Shown: positions 10,209 to 22,702 of the stretch, piece by piece | Position numbering within the stretch: the stretch's first letter is position 1 | Layout: the number at the start of each line of letters is the position of its first letter | Assembly (NCBI GenBank): GCA_020740775.1 | Contig: JAHEWK010000001.1 | Location: 5,022,001-5,086,000 of the forward strand | Reading direction: 5' to 3' | Length of the DNA stretch: 64,000 nucleotides | From: Ilyonectria destructans | Taxonomy: Eukaryota; Ascomycota; Sordariomycetes; Hypocreales; Nectriaceae | Notes under the pieces: model-generated | What the model was told of the DNA's origin: nothing | Seen by the model: the letters and a program-made list of their open reading frames with translations, nothing else | Databases searched by the model: none | Made by a program: the position numbers and the translations under genes

Positions 10209-12161
10209 GATGAAAAGCGATGATGGAGGAAGTATTTGGCTTTATGCGACTCGTTCGGAGTGTCGGAGCGTTAGACGACCGAGCCGAGCGTGATGGACGA
10301 TGCTGCCGAAGGGAGAGAATTTTGAATCAGGTCAGGCGAAGAAGAGCGACGAAGGCAGTACGGGAGATGGTACGGAGTCCCCAATCTTAGAAATTGATGC
10401 TAGAAAGGCATCGTGTCAGTTCTGGTCTCGTCGGTGTGGGATGCTGCGAGAATCAGACGACGGGCCGGGGTACCTCTGGTGGCAATGCTATGGTTGGAGG
10501 TGTCGCGACGACATTACAGGGAATCCAAGGATGGAAAATGCGGACAGGATGGAGGAGCCAGGGAATGGAGAAATGTGTAGACGTGAGGACGACGATGATG
10601 CAGCGCCAGCTGTTCAGATTGAATGACGACACGAACTGGGACACGGCGGCATTGTTGGGAAGGTGGTGAGTTGGGGTAAGAACAAGGCACCACAACGGCC
10701 GGTAGAAAGGCAGGCAGGTACCTGGAGGCTGGGCAGGAGGCGTGCACGTGAAAGATGGGATGGGATGGAACAGTACATGGACCAGGTACCGGCCGACTTG
10801 CGCTGGAGTTACGTCTCGGTTCTAATGGAGAAGAACGCATCATCCGAATGCGTGCAAAGTCGGGTCAGGTACTCGACGACGTAACAGGTAAGGGGAAGGT
10901 ACTAGGAGAAACTTAGTGACAGATCGAAGGCAAGGAGGCAATGCAAGTCAAGAGGGGGCTGGTGGAGTGGAGAATGCGCGCCAAAGCTGAATCTAGACGG
11001 CGAAGACTGCAAAAGCAATGCGCCGGTTGGTGGCGACGGGCGCGGATGATATGAGGCGAAGGTGGCGATGACGGTAATGATGTTGACGATTGTGATACTG
11101 GATGAAAAAGGCTAGCTGCACCTCCGAGCTATAGCTCCGATGCCAGCACAAACCAGGGCTCAACTCCATGACTTGCAGACTCCAAGTGCATTCAAGACAG
11201 CTGATGCAGTACGACAGATCCATGAATGGTCCCAAATGTCTGGGGAAGACAGCCACTATCTGGACTTGTCACATGTCAAAGTGACTTAGCCGGCTGGGCA
11301 AACGCAGAGGGCTGATTAAGTCTCCATAACATGGAACTTGTCCCAGATATTGGTATTAGCGACTGAACCCCGCATTCCCTGAAAGCGCTACAAGATAAGA
11401 CCTAATTAAGGGATGGGCCAGCCCTCCTCTACTATGTATGTGGTCGGGCAATCCCCAGCCTCAAGAACATCGGGCTTCCCGATCAAATGAATACCCCTGT
11501 TGAGAGATGAATGCTGTCTTCATCGGTTAATAATAGATCCGTTATCATTTCATCCGATAAAATGCTGCCAACCACTGCCAGACAGTGGTGCTGGCCACGA
11601 ACAACCCCGACAATTTGCCCAATACAGGCCTCAGTCTTCCATTACCAATACCCTGCTAACAAAATCTGGAATCCAGTACCAATGATTCGACTCCAGTCAG
11701 AGATGATGCCATCAAGAGCGTTCGTACCTATCCAAACGCCGTCATCAATCGTCATGTTAGACGTCAACTGTGGATTGGCCCTTTTCTAAGTTGCCCCTCC
11801 ACTGCAGCTCTCTCACTCTCCACCAGAGGCCACGCTAAGCTGCCACTAGAGGCCCCCACTATCCGGGTGAGGCTCTCAGCGTCCTGAATCCCCACATGCT
11901 CAGTCAGGCAACGCCGTAAACCTCTGAGATTCCATCTCAGTCGCATCTATCTCCGAGTTCGCGCCTTCAATATTCAGCCTCCAGTCCGCAGTCCGGCCTC
12001 CAGTCTCTGTTGGCTTCAGTCTCTTGGCGCATCATCACAAAGGCCTTGGCTAATCTACCCCCCTATACAGCCTCGACTCAGCTGGCGACCTTTGAGCAAA
12101 AAAAATCTCCGACTGGGAAACATCGAAGCCCATCAGACAGAATCGCCTCCAACCTTCCGAC
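10209..12161. promoter_or_regulatory. Long divergent intergenic region before IWR1
   Basis: About 1.95 kb separate the start codons of the glycogen-binding-domain gene (-) and IWR1 (+). The part up to about 11000 is purine-rich on the plus strand, i.e. pyrimidine-rich in the direction of the minus-strand gene, as expected of a fungal leader. A run of A near 12100 lies just before IWR1. The open frames here (for example 10300-10626, 10514-10843, 11511-11789) have no recognisable content, and I take them as chance. Confidence 0.45.
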
Positions 12162-13579
12162 ATGTCCATCCCGCCACAACTCATCCGTGTCAAACGGAAA
12201 CGTGTTGATGAGTCACCCGTGACCTTCCTCCGTATGTCCTCCCCTACGCCGTCACCGTCTTGCGAAGTATTCCATCTGACTCCGTGTAGAGTTTGACGAA
12301 AACGCGAAGCGACACCGGACTGGAAGCAACTGGGTATATCAACGCAGGCAAGCTGTACCCCAATCGCCGGCAGATGCCTCTGCGAGAATTTCCCGCGATG
12401 CCAAGCCCATCATCCACGTCTCGAGCCCCGACGATGACCTCCCCAAGACGAGGAAGCACAATGAAGCACAGGTTGCGCAACCACCAAGCAATGCCCCCGA
12501 TACCCAGATCCCGAAACAGTCCGATGCCGACAGACTGGCCGAACCGCGACGCTTCCACATTTCAAGAAAAATGATGATGCCGACTGGGGGCAATGCGCCA
12601 GGTTCGGGAGTCTCGAAGAAGACACGATATGGCCCAGCCGTATTTGTCGAGCGCAGTCGAGCTAAGGCAACCAAGCGGGCTTCACGAGCCACTACCTCGT
12701 CCCAACTATCGCCAGCTGAGTCTCCTGGGAAGCATGACCAGACTACAGAGATGGCTGTACACGGCCCGGTTGAGGAGCAGCGCCTCAAGCGGCCTGGTGT
12801 TAAGAGCAGATCGCGTTCTCCTCAACCACGCACGCCCCTACCAGCGTCCGCCATGAGCCCCCACAATCAAGACATGACCAAGGTTGCGGCAGACATGAAC
12901 GATTGGGTGATGAGAGAGATTGGGGCAAACCTCGACAGTATGGAACAGGAGAAGCAGAAGTCAGAGCGAGCCAAGTTTAAGCCCAAGGCCCCGGCAAAAA
13001 GATATCAGGATCGCCACCCCAGAGTCGCCCCTGCTACTCCTCAGCCCGCCGAGGCTGACACAGCAATGAGCGACATGAGTGATCCTGATGACGATGATGA
13101 TGAGTGGGTCATTGATGAATACGTCCGCATTCCGGCACACGCCATGACCGTGGGCGTCGCCCCTACTGATGTGGGATTGCTGGTCCTAAATGGCAAGGAG
13201 GATAACAATTTGTTCTTTGGACCAGAACGCGACGAGGACGATGATCTCGATGATGACGAGGACGATGAAAACGGTACGTTCCTATTATGAGGCGCACAAC
13301 CCAGTGTGAGAACTTTTGTCGGGCGAGCAGGCTAACAGGAGAAATGTGATAGCCGAAAACTACTACACGGCTGATTACCCCGAGGACGAGGTTGCGTCAG
13401 ATGACGAGTATGGTCTGCAACCCTACGGCTATCGCAATGGGAACGCCTCAGACGACGAGGAATTTGACAATGCACACTTTGACGAAAGCGACGACGAGAT
13501 GGTGATAGAAGGGGCCGACGAGGATGCAACCATGGCCCGCATCAAGGCGTACATGAAACGAAGCCGCGCATTCAAGTAG
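12162..13579 (+). CDS. IWR1: IWR1 / SLC7A6OS-like RNA polymerase II nuclear import factor
   Basis: IWR1 binds assembled RNA polymerase II and directs its import into the nucleus. Three exons: 12162-12231, 12290-13273 and 13353-13579, with introns of 58 and 79 nt (GTATGT...GTGTAG and GTACGT...GATAG); 426 aa. The start reads MSIPPQLIRVKRKRVDESPV and after splicing continues FLQFDENAKR, the usual family opening. The middle contains RRFHISRKM and AVFVER, both conserved. The hallmark acidic IWR1 motif lies across the second junction: an Asp/Glu run, then NYYTADYPEDE (about residues 350-368), followed by more acidic sequence and a basic tail. The joined frame has no stops. Confidence 0.9.
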
Positions 13580-14690
13580 TGCAGACGGGCCACTCGGCGC
13601 TCGACACCCTGGGCTGCACGATACCACGCCTCATGTTCGACGGGGCGGCGCTCTAACATAGACAATAACAATATGCAGCAAACAATGACGCGTGGGTGTG
13701 AATATTGGACAAACACACGCTGTGCTACCGATAGATACTCTAGGCCGTGCCAGCCACACCGCCAATGCCCCCGTGATGCGTGACACCATATCCATTCGTC
13801 CACTAGCCGAACCTGCAGAACAGGGCCGTTGGGCCTGACCGTTGATTGCTAGGGCCCTCGCGCATCTCCAATCGCAACGCGGCGTCTTTGAGACTCGGGT
13901 TTCCACACAGCGTGCGCACTCTATCTGTTCCTATCGCGGGCGAGTGCATATGCAAAACCCGGCCTTATGCAGTGGGACTGCAAGAGGGTCGTATTGACGG
14001 GGGTGAGACACGTGTACCCAGCGTGGTCCTTTTTTGGGACTGCCAATCCCCCGGGCTGCGTCGACCGGTCTAGAGGGCTCTCTTTTCTCTTGACAAACCA
14101 CTCCAGCCCTGTTCCCTCAACTAGGATGTGTGACCAGGATCAATGCCACGCGGGGGAGACCGTGTGTTAGTGGGGGGTAATGAGAGAAATCAGATAAATC
14201 ATATGTCAACCGGACGAAGCCACGGTGGAAACTAGCATTGAGAGAAAAAGAAACTATGAAGTACCTATAATCATGTAGCTTTTGTACACGCTGACTTGTT
14301 TACCCTGCCCAACGCCACCAACAATAGTCACGCTCATGCCGCCCTCCTCATTATTTTGAATGTAAATCGTCTAATAGTACAACAGTGGGAATAAGACCAC
14401 GAGTACCCAGCGGTCCTCTGGCCTCATACCTAACATCTCCGGGACTCGTCTTCTTCTTATTCTGCCTTCTCTCCGTCTCTTGTCAAATGGTAGTCATAAA
14501 TGGGGACAAAGGAAATGGGGTAATACACGTGAGGGAATTAGTACATGAATACATAAATGTTCGTATCATCGGAGCTTACGTCCGGTCGTATCGGGTGATT
14601 TGTTGGTGGCAGACGACTCGAATCCTTTGTCTCGGGGGGAGGGCCAATGCCACTCTCAGACACCGCCTTCAGCTTTGATGCGCTCTTTGT
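13580..14690. other. Convergent intergenic region
   Basis: This stretch holds the 3' ends of IWR1 (+) and the Myb-like gene (-). It contains a CACGTG at about 14008-14015 and no open frame that looks coding. Short frames such as 13429-13803 (antisense of the IWR1 end) and 14385-14678 have no family features. Confidence 0.45.
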
Positions 14691-15868
14691 CTAGAGCTTC
14701 ATCCGGCGTTGCTCTTTTCTGCGTCTCCGATCTCGTCGCTCGCGGTATTGCATGGCACGTTTCGCAGCTGTATATCTAGTTAGAGCAAAATCCTTTTCGG
14801 GGGCAGCACTTTAAATCAAAGACTTACCCCAGTCGCGGGCCTTGTGCTTCAGCTCCGGGTCAACCCATGAGTAGTTGACAGCACGCTCGGGGTAGCGCTG
14901 GGCGAGACCAAGGGGCTCCATGGGTTTGTCCTGACTGTCGCGCTCACGGCACTTGATGCCGACATGCTTGGGCTCGAGCTCATCTTCGTTGTCAAAACAC
15001 AGCCAGCCTTCCTGGTCCCAGATGGGGATGCGTTGGTTCATGCGGTAGTACCAGGCCTGGAGTCCCTGGACGGTGCGCTCAGGCGTGCGACCGAAGCGCG
15101 CGGCAAATTCTTGCTTGATCCGCTGCCACTTCATCTTCTTGTCGTGCCACGCATAGATGATGAAGTCGCCCTCTTCGGTGGTGTACTTCTGGTTGATGTG
15201 TCGGTTCTCGCATTCTGGGGGTGGGCTGGGATAGCAGTCCATGTCTGGGCTGTTCATGGAGTAGCCATGGTAGTTATCTAGGGCCATGTAGCTTGGAAGT
15301 GGTTGCCGGAGCTGGTCAGCGGCGAGCGCGTACTGGCTCAAACTGGCAATCGTTCCTCTTCTTGAGGCGAAGAAGTCGGCGGCGGGATCCTCAAAGCTAC
15401 GGTCTCTGAGTGGCCATGAAGGTCGAGGTGGGGTGACTGGCTGGAGGACTGAGGGGTTTCGAGCGATGCTGGGTAGAGGGAATAGAGGAGTCCAGGAGTT
15501 GACAGGCCCATGAGTTCGGGCCAGCGCCTCGACGCCTTGGTCAAACTCCCCTAAACTGGGAAGTCTGATCTGTGGGCTGCAACTAGGCGAGTTGATGTGA
15601 AGGATACCGGGAAGTGGTGTGGATTCGTGGGGAGAGCCTGAACAGAGGCCTACTTTCTCAGTTAGTTACGAGTTGGTTATTCAACCAGCAGGCCGCATGG
15701 GAATTACTCGCCCTCAATCTTCATTCTAGGGCTCCCGGAGGTTGAACCTGGAGGGGTCTGGGGTTGAAGCTGTTGCTGGGCCAAAACCGCCAAGGAGAGA
15801 TTGCCCCTCGAGATGGTCGGTGCCATAGAGGGGGCCCCGACGACGTCAAGCAGAGGTTCAATACCCAT
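14691..15868 (-). CDS. Myb/SANT-like DNA-binding protein, filamentous-fungal
   Basis: Three exons: 15868-15712, 15649-14828 and 14767-14691; 351 aa. The first exon starts MGIEPLLDVVGAPS. The last intron (14768-14827) is GTAAGT...TACAG with a CTAAC branch point and adds a basic C-terminus (RRDRRRRKEQRRMKL). The first intron works best as GC-AG (see its own entry). The centre, about residues 207-262, is a Myb/SANT-like helix-turn-helix: YTTEEGDFIIYAWHDKKMKW followed by IKQEFAARFGRTPERTVQ and WYYRMNQR. The regularly spaced tryptophans suit DNA or chromatin binding. The N-terminal half is Pro/Ser-rich. It is likely a transcriptional regulator; its target is unknown. A long gene-free upstream region is consistent with complex control. 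Confidence 0.78.
15650..15711 (-). other. Probable GC-AG intron (62 nt) in the Myb-like gene
   Basis: The two exon frames can be joined across a GCGAGT donor (15711) and an AGTAG acceptor (15650) in phase 1, with a consensus CTAAC branch point about 12 nt before the acceptor. The nearest GT donor (GTAATT, two codons later) is in phase 2. It would need an acceptor further downstream (CCTAG or TTGCAG near 15580-15590), without a nearby CTAAC. Both remain possible; the GC-AG reading fits the branch point better. Confidence 0.5.
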
Positions 15869-18800
15869 AGTGACGGAGAATTAGTCACAAACCAGGCGGG
15901 ACTTGAAGAGGGCTTCCGTTGACGAAGACTGTTCCAGGAGGATGGATGTCCCCTCTTGAAGGGTTATAAGACAGCACAACTGCGGGTCGAATCCCTAAAG
16001 GAGAGAGGCAGTTCCAGGACAAGAAGCAAGACAGTGTTGAAAGTAGACGCGTATCAAAGTACTGGTGTAAGGCAAGGGGAGAGTGAAGGTCTTAAGTAGG
16101 AAGGGAGGATTGACGGGAATACTGAATACATGGGGTTTATATCTAGATATGACATCGAGACATGAGGGGCTGTGGCTCTCTTTGTACTCACGGCCGGCAA
16201 AGTGTCGAGACCCTAGCCAAGTTGAGGGACGTCTGATCACTTCTACTAATGCAGGCTTTTTCTTCTGCTCCTGCCTGGTACCTGAATCAACAGTGATAAG
16301 CCCCGGAGGAAATAGCAGCGCTGATTGTCTCGACTTTGCGAGGGTCTGTGTGCCACCCCTGCGGAATACGAAAGGGACGCTACCAACAGGTCCAAGATGC
16401 GGTTGGGCAAAACGCCTCTTCTAGACTCCAGGCGCCCCCTCCTTCATCCACCAGACAGTGTGGGCCAATGTGCAGTATTCGGCAAGGACTGTACCTGCGG
16501 CTATGAGAGACAAGCGTACAGCGTCCCGTAGTTGTAAGTTCAGGCAGGTTCTCCGAGAGGCTCTCTCGGAAGCACTGTCGACACACTCCCGTCCCGGAAG
16601 GATCTACCTTGCTTTGCCGTGGCGGTCGCTTGCTGCAGGCTGACCAGGTATCGTCCACAGTGGAGCGCGGGGATGTGGGTGTATAATGTTCCAAGACAGC
16701 GGCTGCAAGTAGCAGGTAACAATTGGCCTCAAGTCCGCCTCAGAGAAGGGCAAAACGAGGCACCTGCACGGCTTGTGATGTGGGAACAGCGGTATGTCAT
16801 CTGTGTATGCACCAGGCGTCGTATCAAAAACAGTCGGTTCCCGTAGGGAGAAGAGGATGTTTTGGGCCACCACCACCTAACTCTCACACACAGCGAGAGT
16901 GTAAGAGCCGCCCTTGGCTGACAGTCCCATCACTTTGGGGAGTCCCGCTCCGCCGGCAAGCAAGGGGCTGATAGCTAGCGGAGAGACCCATACACGGCAA
17001 CTTGGCTCACCTACTGTGAATGTGTGGACTCAGCGCCGCGTACATGGGTCCGGAGGCGGGCTACATTGAAGAGTCGAACCGCACGGTCCTCCAGGGGATT
17101 GACGGCCAGCTATGGATCCCTATTGATCAGAGAGACCAGGGACCGAGACCCGAGATGATGGCGGCTGAAGTAGTGAGGTCGCTAAAGTCAGCACTGTAGG
17201 TGCAGGCTGGGCCAGAAGCCCGCATCTGGGGCGATTGACCAGCCGTCCTGACGCACATTAGATCGCGCAAGCAAAGCTGGCACTGTTCAGGGTCAACCTT
17301 GTCGCTTAGATCCTTGCCAGATCTTGCTCAATTGGCCCGAGATGGTTGCGACGTGCATCTGGCCAGGGTCTCGAAGCCGGAGGTTGCCACTGCACTGGGC
17401 ACCTTCCAAGCTGCCAACCGTGTCGCAGACGCTGCAATTGAGCTGGTGGACTGGTGCTGAATGACGACGCCGCATAGCGATATTGGGAAAGTTTGTTTGC
17501 CTTTCCCCTCCCCTCCCCTCCATGTCATCCCCCTCCTTCAATATATTGGCCACAATGAATGGCCACGGCAGTCGACTAGTATCAGCCTGCTGGGACAGTG
17601 TTGACGAGGAGGGGCCGTGATCATACCCATTTCGAGAAGAAGTTACGAAATGTCCGTAATACCACCCCGAGAGTCAGCAAGCAAGCAAACAAAGCAGACC
17701 AGGCAGATTGCGGGCAGTGGACAACGCGCACCAGGAAACGGTAAAACGGGCTGTCCATGTATTCGACTAGAGACCACGCACGCGGCAGGCGGAGTCCCGT
17801 CCAACCTCCGTCATATGACAAGCAGCCTTGACAGCCGCCACCACGGTCGTAACGGGCTCAATCGTTCTGTGGGGGCAGGCATCGTCGAGACTCAGCGCCG
17901 CGCGTGGCCCTGTTGGCGGGAAACAGCAAGATCGGCCATTGTGGAGCACAAAGGGTTGATGGTTTCGTTCCCTACCTTACGTGCTTGCCCTCCACCCTTA
18001 CCCTCTATCTTTTACCTTTCCACACCAGACTTAGCGGGATGCTACCGTACTGTATGTTACTCTCGAGACGGTAAAAGCAAAGGTAGGGAGGGCGCTGGCA
18101 TAGCTCCATACCAGGACAAGGGTGCTGGTGTTGACGGGCTAGATAATCCTGGTAAGGACCAAAAAAAAAGCGGATGAAAACTGACAGGTATCATGCTTGG
18201 AGCCCCAGCTCCGCTTGAGTGCAGACGGCTCGACAGCGAACTACGTCGTCGGCCTCGAACTCCTCGACATGTCGTTTCTTCTGGCAAAAGAAGTGCGACC
18301 ACTAGCCAATGTATGTCTCGATGGCGATGCAGGGTCACCCAACTTTGGGGAGGGGCGCGTTGTAACATTGGTGAGGGATGTCATCGAGGCCAGAGGCGGC
18401 TCAGCTCTGCCATTCCCCCTCCACCCAATCTCTCAGTCTCGGTGGCTCTCTCCTCGTCTTCACCAGGTAAAACCTTTGTGGCATGGCGCTGACGCCCCTG
18501 TCCACTCTTCTCTCTTCTCCAAATCTGCACCTTCGTGGATTCCCAGGCGCGAGTAAACGCGGGCAAGCGGCTGGAGTCGGGCGGCACGCAGACCGGCTGG
18601 TCGATGTAATTAAGCGTCTGAGCCCATAGCGAACGGGCCAAAGAGCCAGAAGGGCGGCTGATGTCCGTTAGAACGGCACGTGAGCCACCACCACCACCAG
18701 CTGGGCGGGCATCGCAGCAGGGCGTCGCTAGGCAAGGTAAGGCATGGCATGCGCATGGCCGGCATTTGGGCCTGCATCAGGGCGTCATATAGACTCCTAG

Positions 18801-21570
18801 TGATAAACGTAAACTGTGTCACCAACAGCTGAGGAGTTGCTTTTTGGCTCTGTGGTTCTTGCCTGGGGCTGGCTGCCCCGGCCACCACGACTACGCGTTA
18901 GGCTGGCCGCACGTTGTAGCAAGCTGGAGCACGCCACCACCTGCTGCCCGCCCAATTCAGCCAGTGGTGCAGAAGGCTGTCGGCTGCTATTGAGACGTCA
19001 ATGGTTGTGGCAGGCAATGTAAAGTGAGAGATGACCAGCGAAATGCCCGTGCTCTCGCAGTTTAGCGAGGAGATAGAGATGACGGGAGAGGTCCCGTTGC
19101 GTTGTACGGACGGCCGTCAACAGAGCCTCGCAATGAGCAACGTGGAGCAGAGGGCCGGGGTTACGTTGAGACTGCCATCCCGTCACAGGTGATGGTGGAT
19201 GGTGCACTACCCGCCCACAAGACAGGATTTCCGCTCGGTTCTGGGAACACGGGGCCATCTCTATATTCCTCAGGCACCAACATACACCTCTGTCCCTCCT
19301 TCCTTGTGCAAGCTCCCGGCGTCTGTCGCGCTAGTTGTTGGCTACTTCCCTTGGTCGCGATCCTTCCTCGTCTACTGCAGCACTCCGGACGTCCGCTCTG
19401 TGTTGAGGGGCCGAGGGGTTTTGCATTTATGCTACGCCAACTCCAACCACAGTACAGGCACGAAGCATGTCAGCGAATGTTTTCTTTTTCTTTGTTTTGG
19501 TTCTGTTCCGCTCTGGCCAGTCAACGCCGCTCCCTCCTCCCTCCATCTTCGCACACTCCCTCTAGTCGTACACGGCGTTGCGGAGCCGTCCCTGCCAATA
19601 CACCGGGTCTAATCAGACAAGAGCCGGCCACGTCTCTTAGTCTTGCCTGAGGCCCTATCCGAGCCGTGATCTAGAGTGAGTCGAGTCCTCGTCTCATCCG
19701 CTGGCCATCGTCTTCCTTCTGATGACCAGCATCCCCACTCCCCCGGTTCACTTCAATCCACTTCCATCCACGAATCTTCCCCACGTCTCAGCCGGGGGGA
19801 CGGACCGTTCATATGGTGGTTCGCGCTGGCGTGCTACGATACCATACTACTGCACTCCTAGATTGTATAATACGCACGGAGTAGTTTGCTCCCGGTCTGA
19901 CTTTGCCTCCATGTCTTTGCCTCTGCCAAGCGCCCCGGCCTGACATGAGAACTCCCACAACCACACTCAAACACCACCGCCTCCCATTCTCCGAGCCACG
20001 GCCCCTGTCTCCAATTGTCTTATTTTACTTCTTATTGATGTCAGTGTGCATCGTGTTCATCTGAAATCCCATCCCCCGCTACGCAGGGTTCGATGATCCC
20101 AATACACAAATACCCATGAAACCCACACCGTCAGTGAATAAAGTCTCGTATCGGAGAGTTTCTACCTTGCTCGGATCCGCAAGCAGGTACAGCCGGCATC
20201 TGAAGAAACCTCGGAAGAGAGACGCCATCGATCCCGTTCCGCCCACCCTTCCCTAGCTTCGTCTTTGTATATGGGCGGCATCCCAAGATGCCCCAAGCCT
20301 CACCGTCACCCGGCCGCCAGCCGGGGCTCGGCGTGATCATTCTCGCATATCACTTCTCAGAATCAGAAGACGGTTCTACTGCACTTGGGCAATCCGGCGT
20401 CCTCGGGAACACACACGTAGCTTAGCGAGTTTTGGGACGGATGCAGTCAAGGGAGTCCCTTCTTGAACACCCGCGGCTCATGAGTGGCTAACCGATAGGT
20501 GCCGCTCCGGATGACGGACACTATCTCGGCTTCGCTCCCCACTATCATTAGCGAGGCTTCAAACTTGCACCTTGCAGCAAGGGATGTTGGCACAAGGGAC
20601 AGGGGTTGCAGATCGATGGAGATCCCGTGCCCATCGTGGTTTAGTGCCGGGGTCATGATCCGTCCCCGTGTGTTCGTCCGAAAAATATACCAACCCCCCC
20701 ATCACACCATCCAGCAGCAGCACGCCAGTACGCCAGTACGCCAGCACACTGGCACACGTTAGCCTTCCGTCCCTGAAGTCCCTAAAACTCCCTTTGTCAC
20801 AATCCAGCTTAGTAGCAAGTGACCTCAAAGGCGGTTTGATGCTGGAGTCATCCACACCAGAGTTGCCAAACACATGTTGGCAACTTTGGGTTTGTATCCT
20901 TGCATCCTGTCCCGCAGTCCATTTTATGAATCGCATAATTCCCCTCACTACCCTTGTCCCCCTGCAATTAACAGATGCTCACAGTGGCTACATGAAAGAA
21001 GAAAGTTGATCAACGTCACCAGATGCTAGCCGATACGAGGAGGCTCAGCATCTTGCTTGAGGGTCCAATTAGAGTATCATTGTGCTTGCACTCGAGATTT
21101 GAAGGAAGATGGGATGAACGCCGCAATATCGGCAGCAATTTTTCCGTCGCGGAGGTCGATACCTAGCTAACCCAACTATCGATCCAGGGATGTCTGGGGC
21201 GCTGGCAGGCAATGTCCATATGTGGCAACACGCTGCTAGCCTCAGGTGGCATTATTTCAAGTTTCAAGCCCTCAGCAGCTCCATAGCCGGCACGTCGTGT
21301 GTCCATGTATTAGGGGAGGGGTCCGTCTGTGCGCCAGACAATGTCTAGGTACTATCGCGCTCATACACAGCCATCATGGGGCGCCCTCGGCCTCACACGT
21401 CTCACAAAACTAGGCATTGTCTAATGGCCTATCAGCTTTCATTCCGTCTCTCGGAGGGAAAAATCTGATCGGGAGGGAACCAAGTACCTGCAGCAGCCTG
21501 CCGACTGTGCCTCCACGGCCCTACTGCAAATCTCACCAACAGTCGGCACGAGTCTGATCGCGGCCTGGCT
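15869..21570. other. 5.7-kb gene-poor region
   Basis: I find no gene I can support here. Frames of 100-190 residues occur (17617-18177, 18197-18556, 19102-19650), but they have irregular composition, no family motif and no convincing splice partners. Part of the region is presumably the promoter and leader of the Myb-like gene (-). The rest is the region beyond the phosphatase 3' end. A small tandem repeat lies at 20722-20745. No tRNA box A/B pair was seen. Confidence 0.5.
20722..20745. repeat. 8-bp tandem repeat, three units
   Basis: The unit ACGCCAGT occurs twice in a row and a third time with a final C. It is a small microsatellite in non-coding DNA. Confidence 0.8.
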
Positions 21571-22702
21571 CTACAGTTTAGCATCTGGCTCTTGGGACAT
21601 TGATCCAGTTCCAGCAAAAGACTCATCCCCTGAAAACATCCTGATCCTAATGTCAACGCGGCCCGAGATTGAAATGATTCACCTGGTAGCGGGGAGAAGC
21701 AAGTGACAATTAAGTGGGGATATCAACTTACCAGCCTCGTTCTTCTCCAGAGCTTAGGAAACTGCAATCGCTATCAAGCTCGCATTCCCAATTTCCCAAG
21801 TCTTCCGCGTCGGCAGCCGACAAACCAGACGCGCGTGCTGTGCGTTGTTTGTTAGAATATCTAATGCAGCTAAGGTTGGGAGCGCACTTGAGCTGCAAAC
21901 TCACCCGTAGTCACGCTGCCCTGTGCGCCTTGTCTGCGGTAGACGCTTAACCCGCAGGTGTAGGCGTGGAAGTCCTTTGTTTCAACACTGTCTGGAATGC
22001 GGCCGGTGAGGACACGGCCCAGAGCAATGACAACGGCGGCATGGGTGCATAAGACCACAGCGCGTTTTCCTTCCGCGTCACAGCGGTCGATAATGGCTTG
22101 CATTGCCCCTGCAACTCTCCGGTAAAGGTCATCAATCCCTTCCCCCTTTCTCGACGGCGCCAAGGCGGAAACGTATGTGTCATCATAAGACGGGAAGAAA
22201 GCCTTTAGTTTCTCGGGTGACGCTGGGATTGGATGATTGAACGGAGCCGCGCCAAAGAATTCACAGAGTCCATACTCGGGACGGATGGTTGCCGCCGTAG
22301 CGTCGGTTCCAGCAGGTGCATTTTCTAGCTGCTGCTTCTTGAGCTCCACGAAAGGGGTGATGGTCTCAAGACACCTGTAGTAGGGACTAGAGTACACGAC
22401 GTCGACGGGAGGGTCCAGGGTCATCAGGTGGCCACCCATCTGCTTTGCCTGAGCGACTCCATGGGAGGTCAAGGCTGGGTCTGCGGGGATGCCAGTGGGC
22501 GACGGGATGGACGCTGAGTAGATGCCTGTGGAAGGGTCGACACTCCAGGTGGACCGGAACTGATACCAGGGCCGGCATGTCAACACTGGATGGAACAAGG
22601 GGAGACAAGTGGCTCTCAGTAGGAGGGTTTGTCGCGGCTGATAGCCCGTCCTCGTCGGGAACTTACGCCGTGGCGGGTAACGTAGATGACCTCGAGAGGC
22701 AT
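21571..22702 (-). CDS. Histidine phosphatase (phosphoglycerate mutase-like), four exons
   Basis: Exons 22702-22667, 22559-21905, 21837-21732 and 21640-21571 join in phase to 288 aa. The 36-nt first exon encodes MPLEVIYVTRHG, which holds the catalytic RHG motif. Exon 2 starts FRSTW and carries the other active-site parts: SSPYYRCLETI (Arg), YGLCEFFG (Glu) and VVLCTHAAVV (second His). The last two exons give WECELDSDCSFLSSGEERGW and FSGDESF, a C-terminal pattern I associate with fungal members of the branch that includes the phosphatase domain of TFIIIC subunit tau55 (Tfc7). If intron 2 were retained the frame would stop at 21870. The substrate is unknown; a metabolite or protein phosphatase role is inferred. 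It is divergent from the HAD gene (481 bp between starts). Confidence 0.87.

Noticed and set aside
15975..16005. GGGTCGAATCCC as a tRNA T-loop
   Set aside because: The loop lacks the required TTC, and no A-box or cloverleaf could be formed around it.
17617..18177. 186-residue plus-strand frame
   Set aside because: No recognisable domain and no supporting splice structure or context.
19102..19650. 182-residue plus-strand frame
   Set aside because: It is Cys/Ser/Pro/Leu-rich without family features and lies in pyrimidine-rich spacer.
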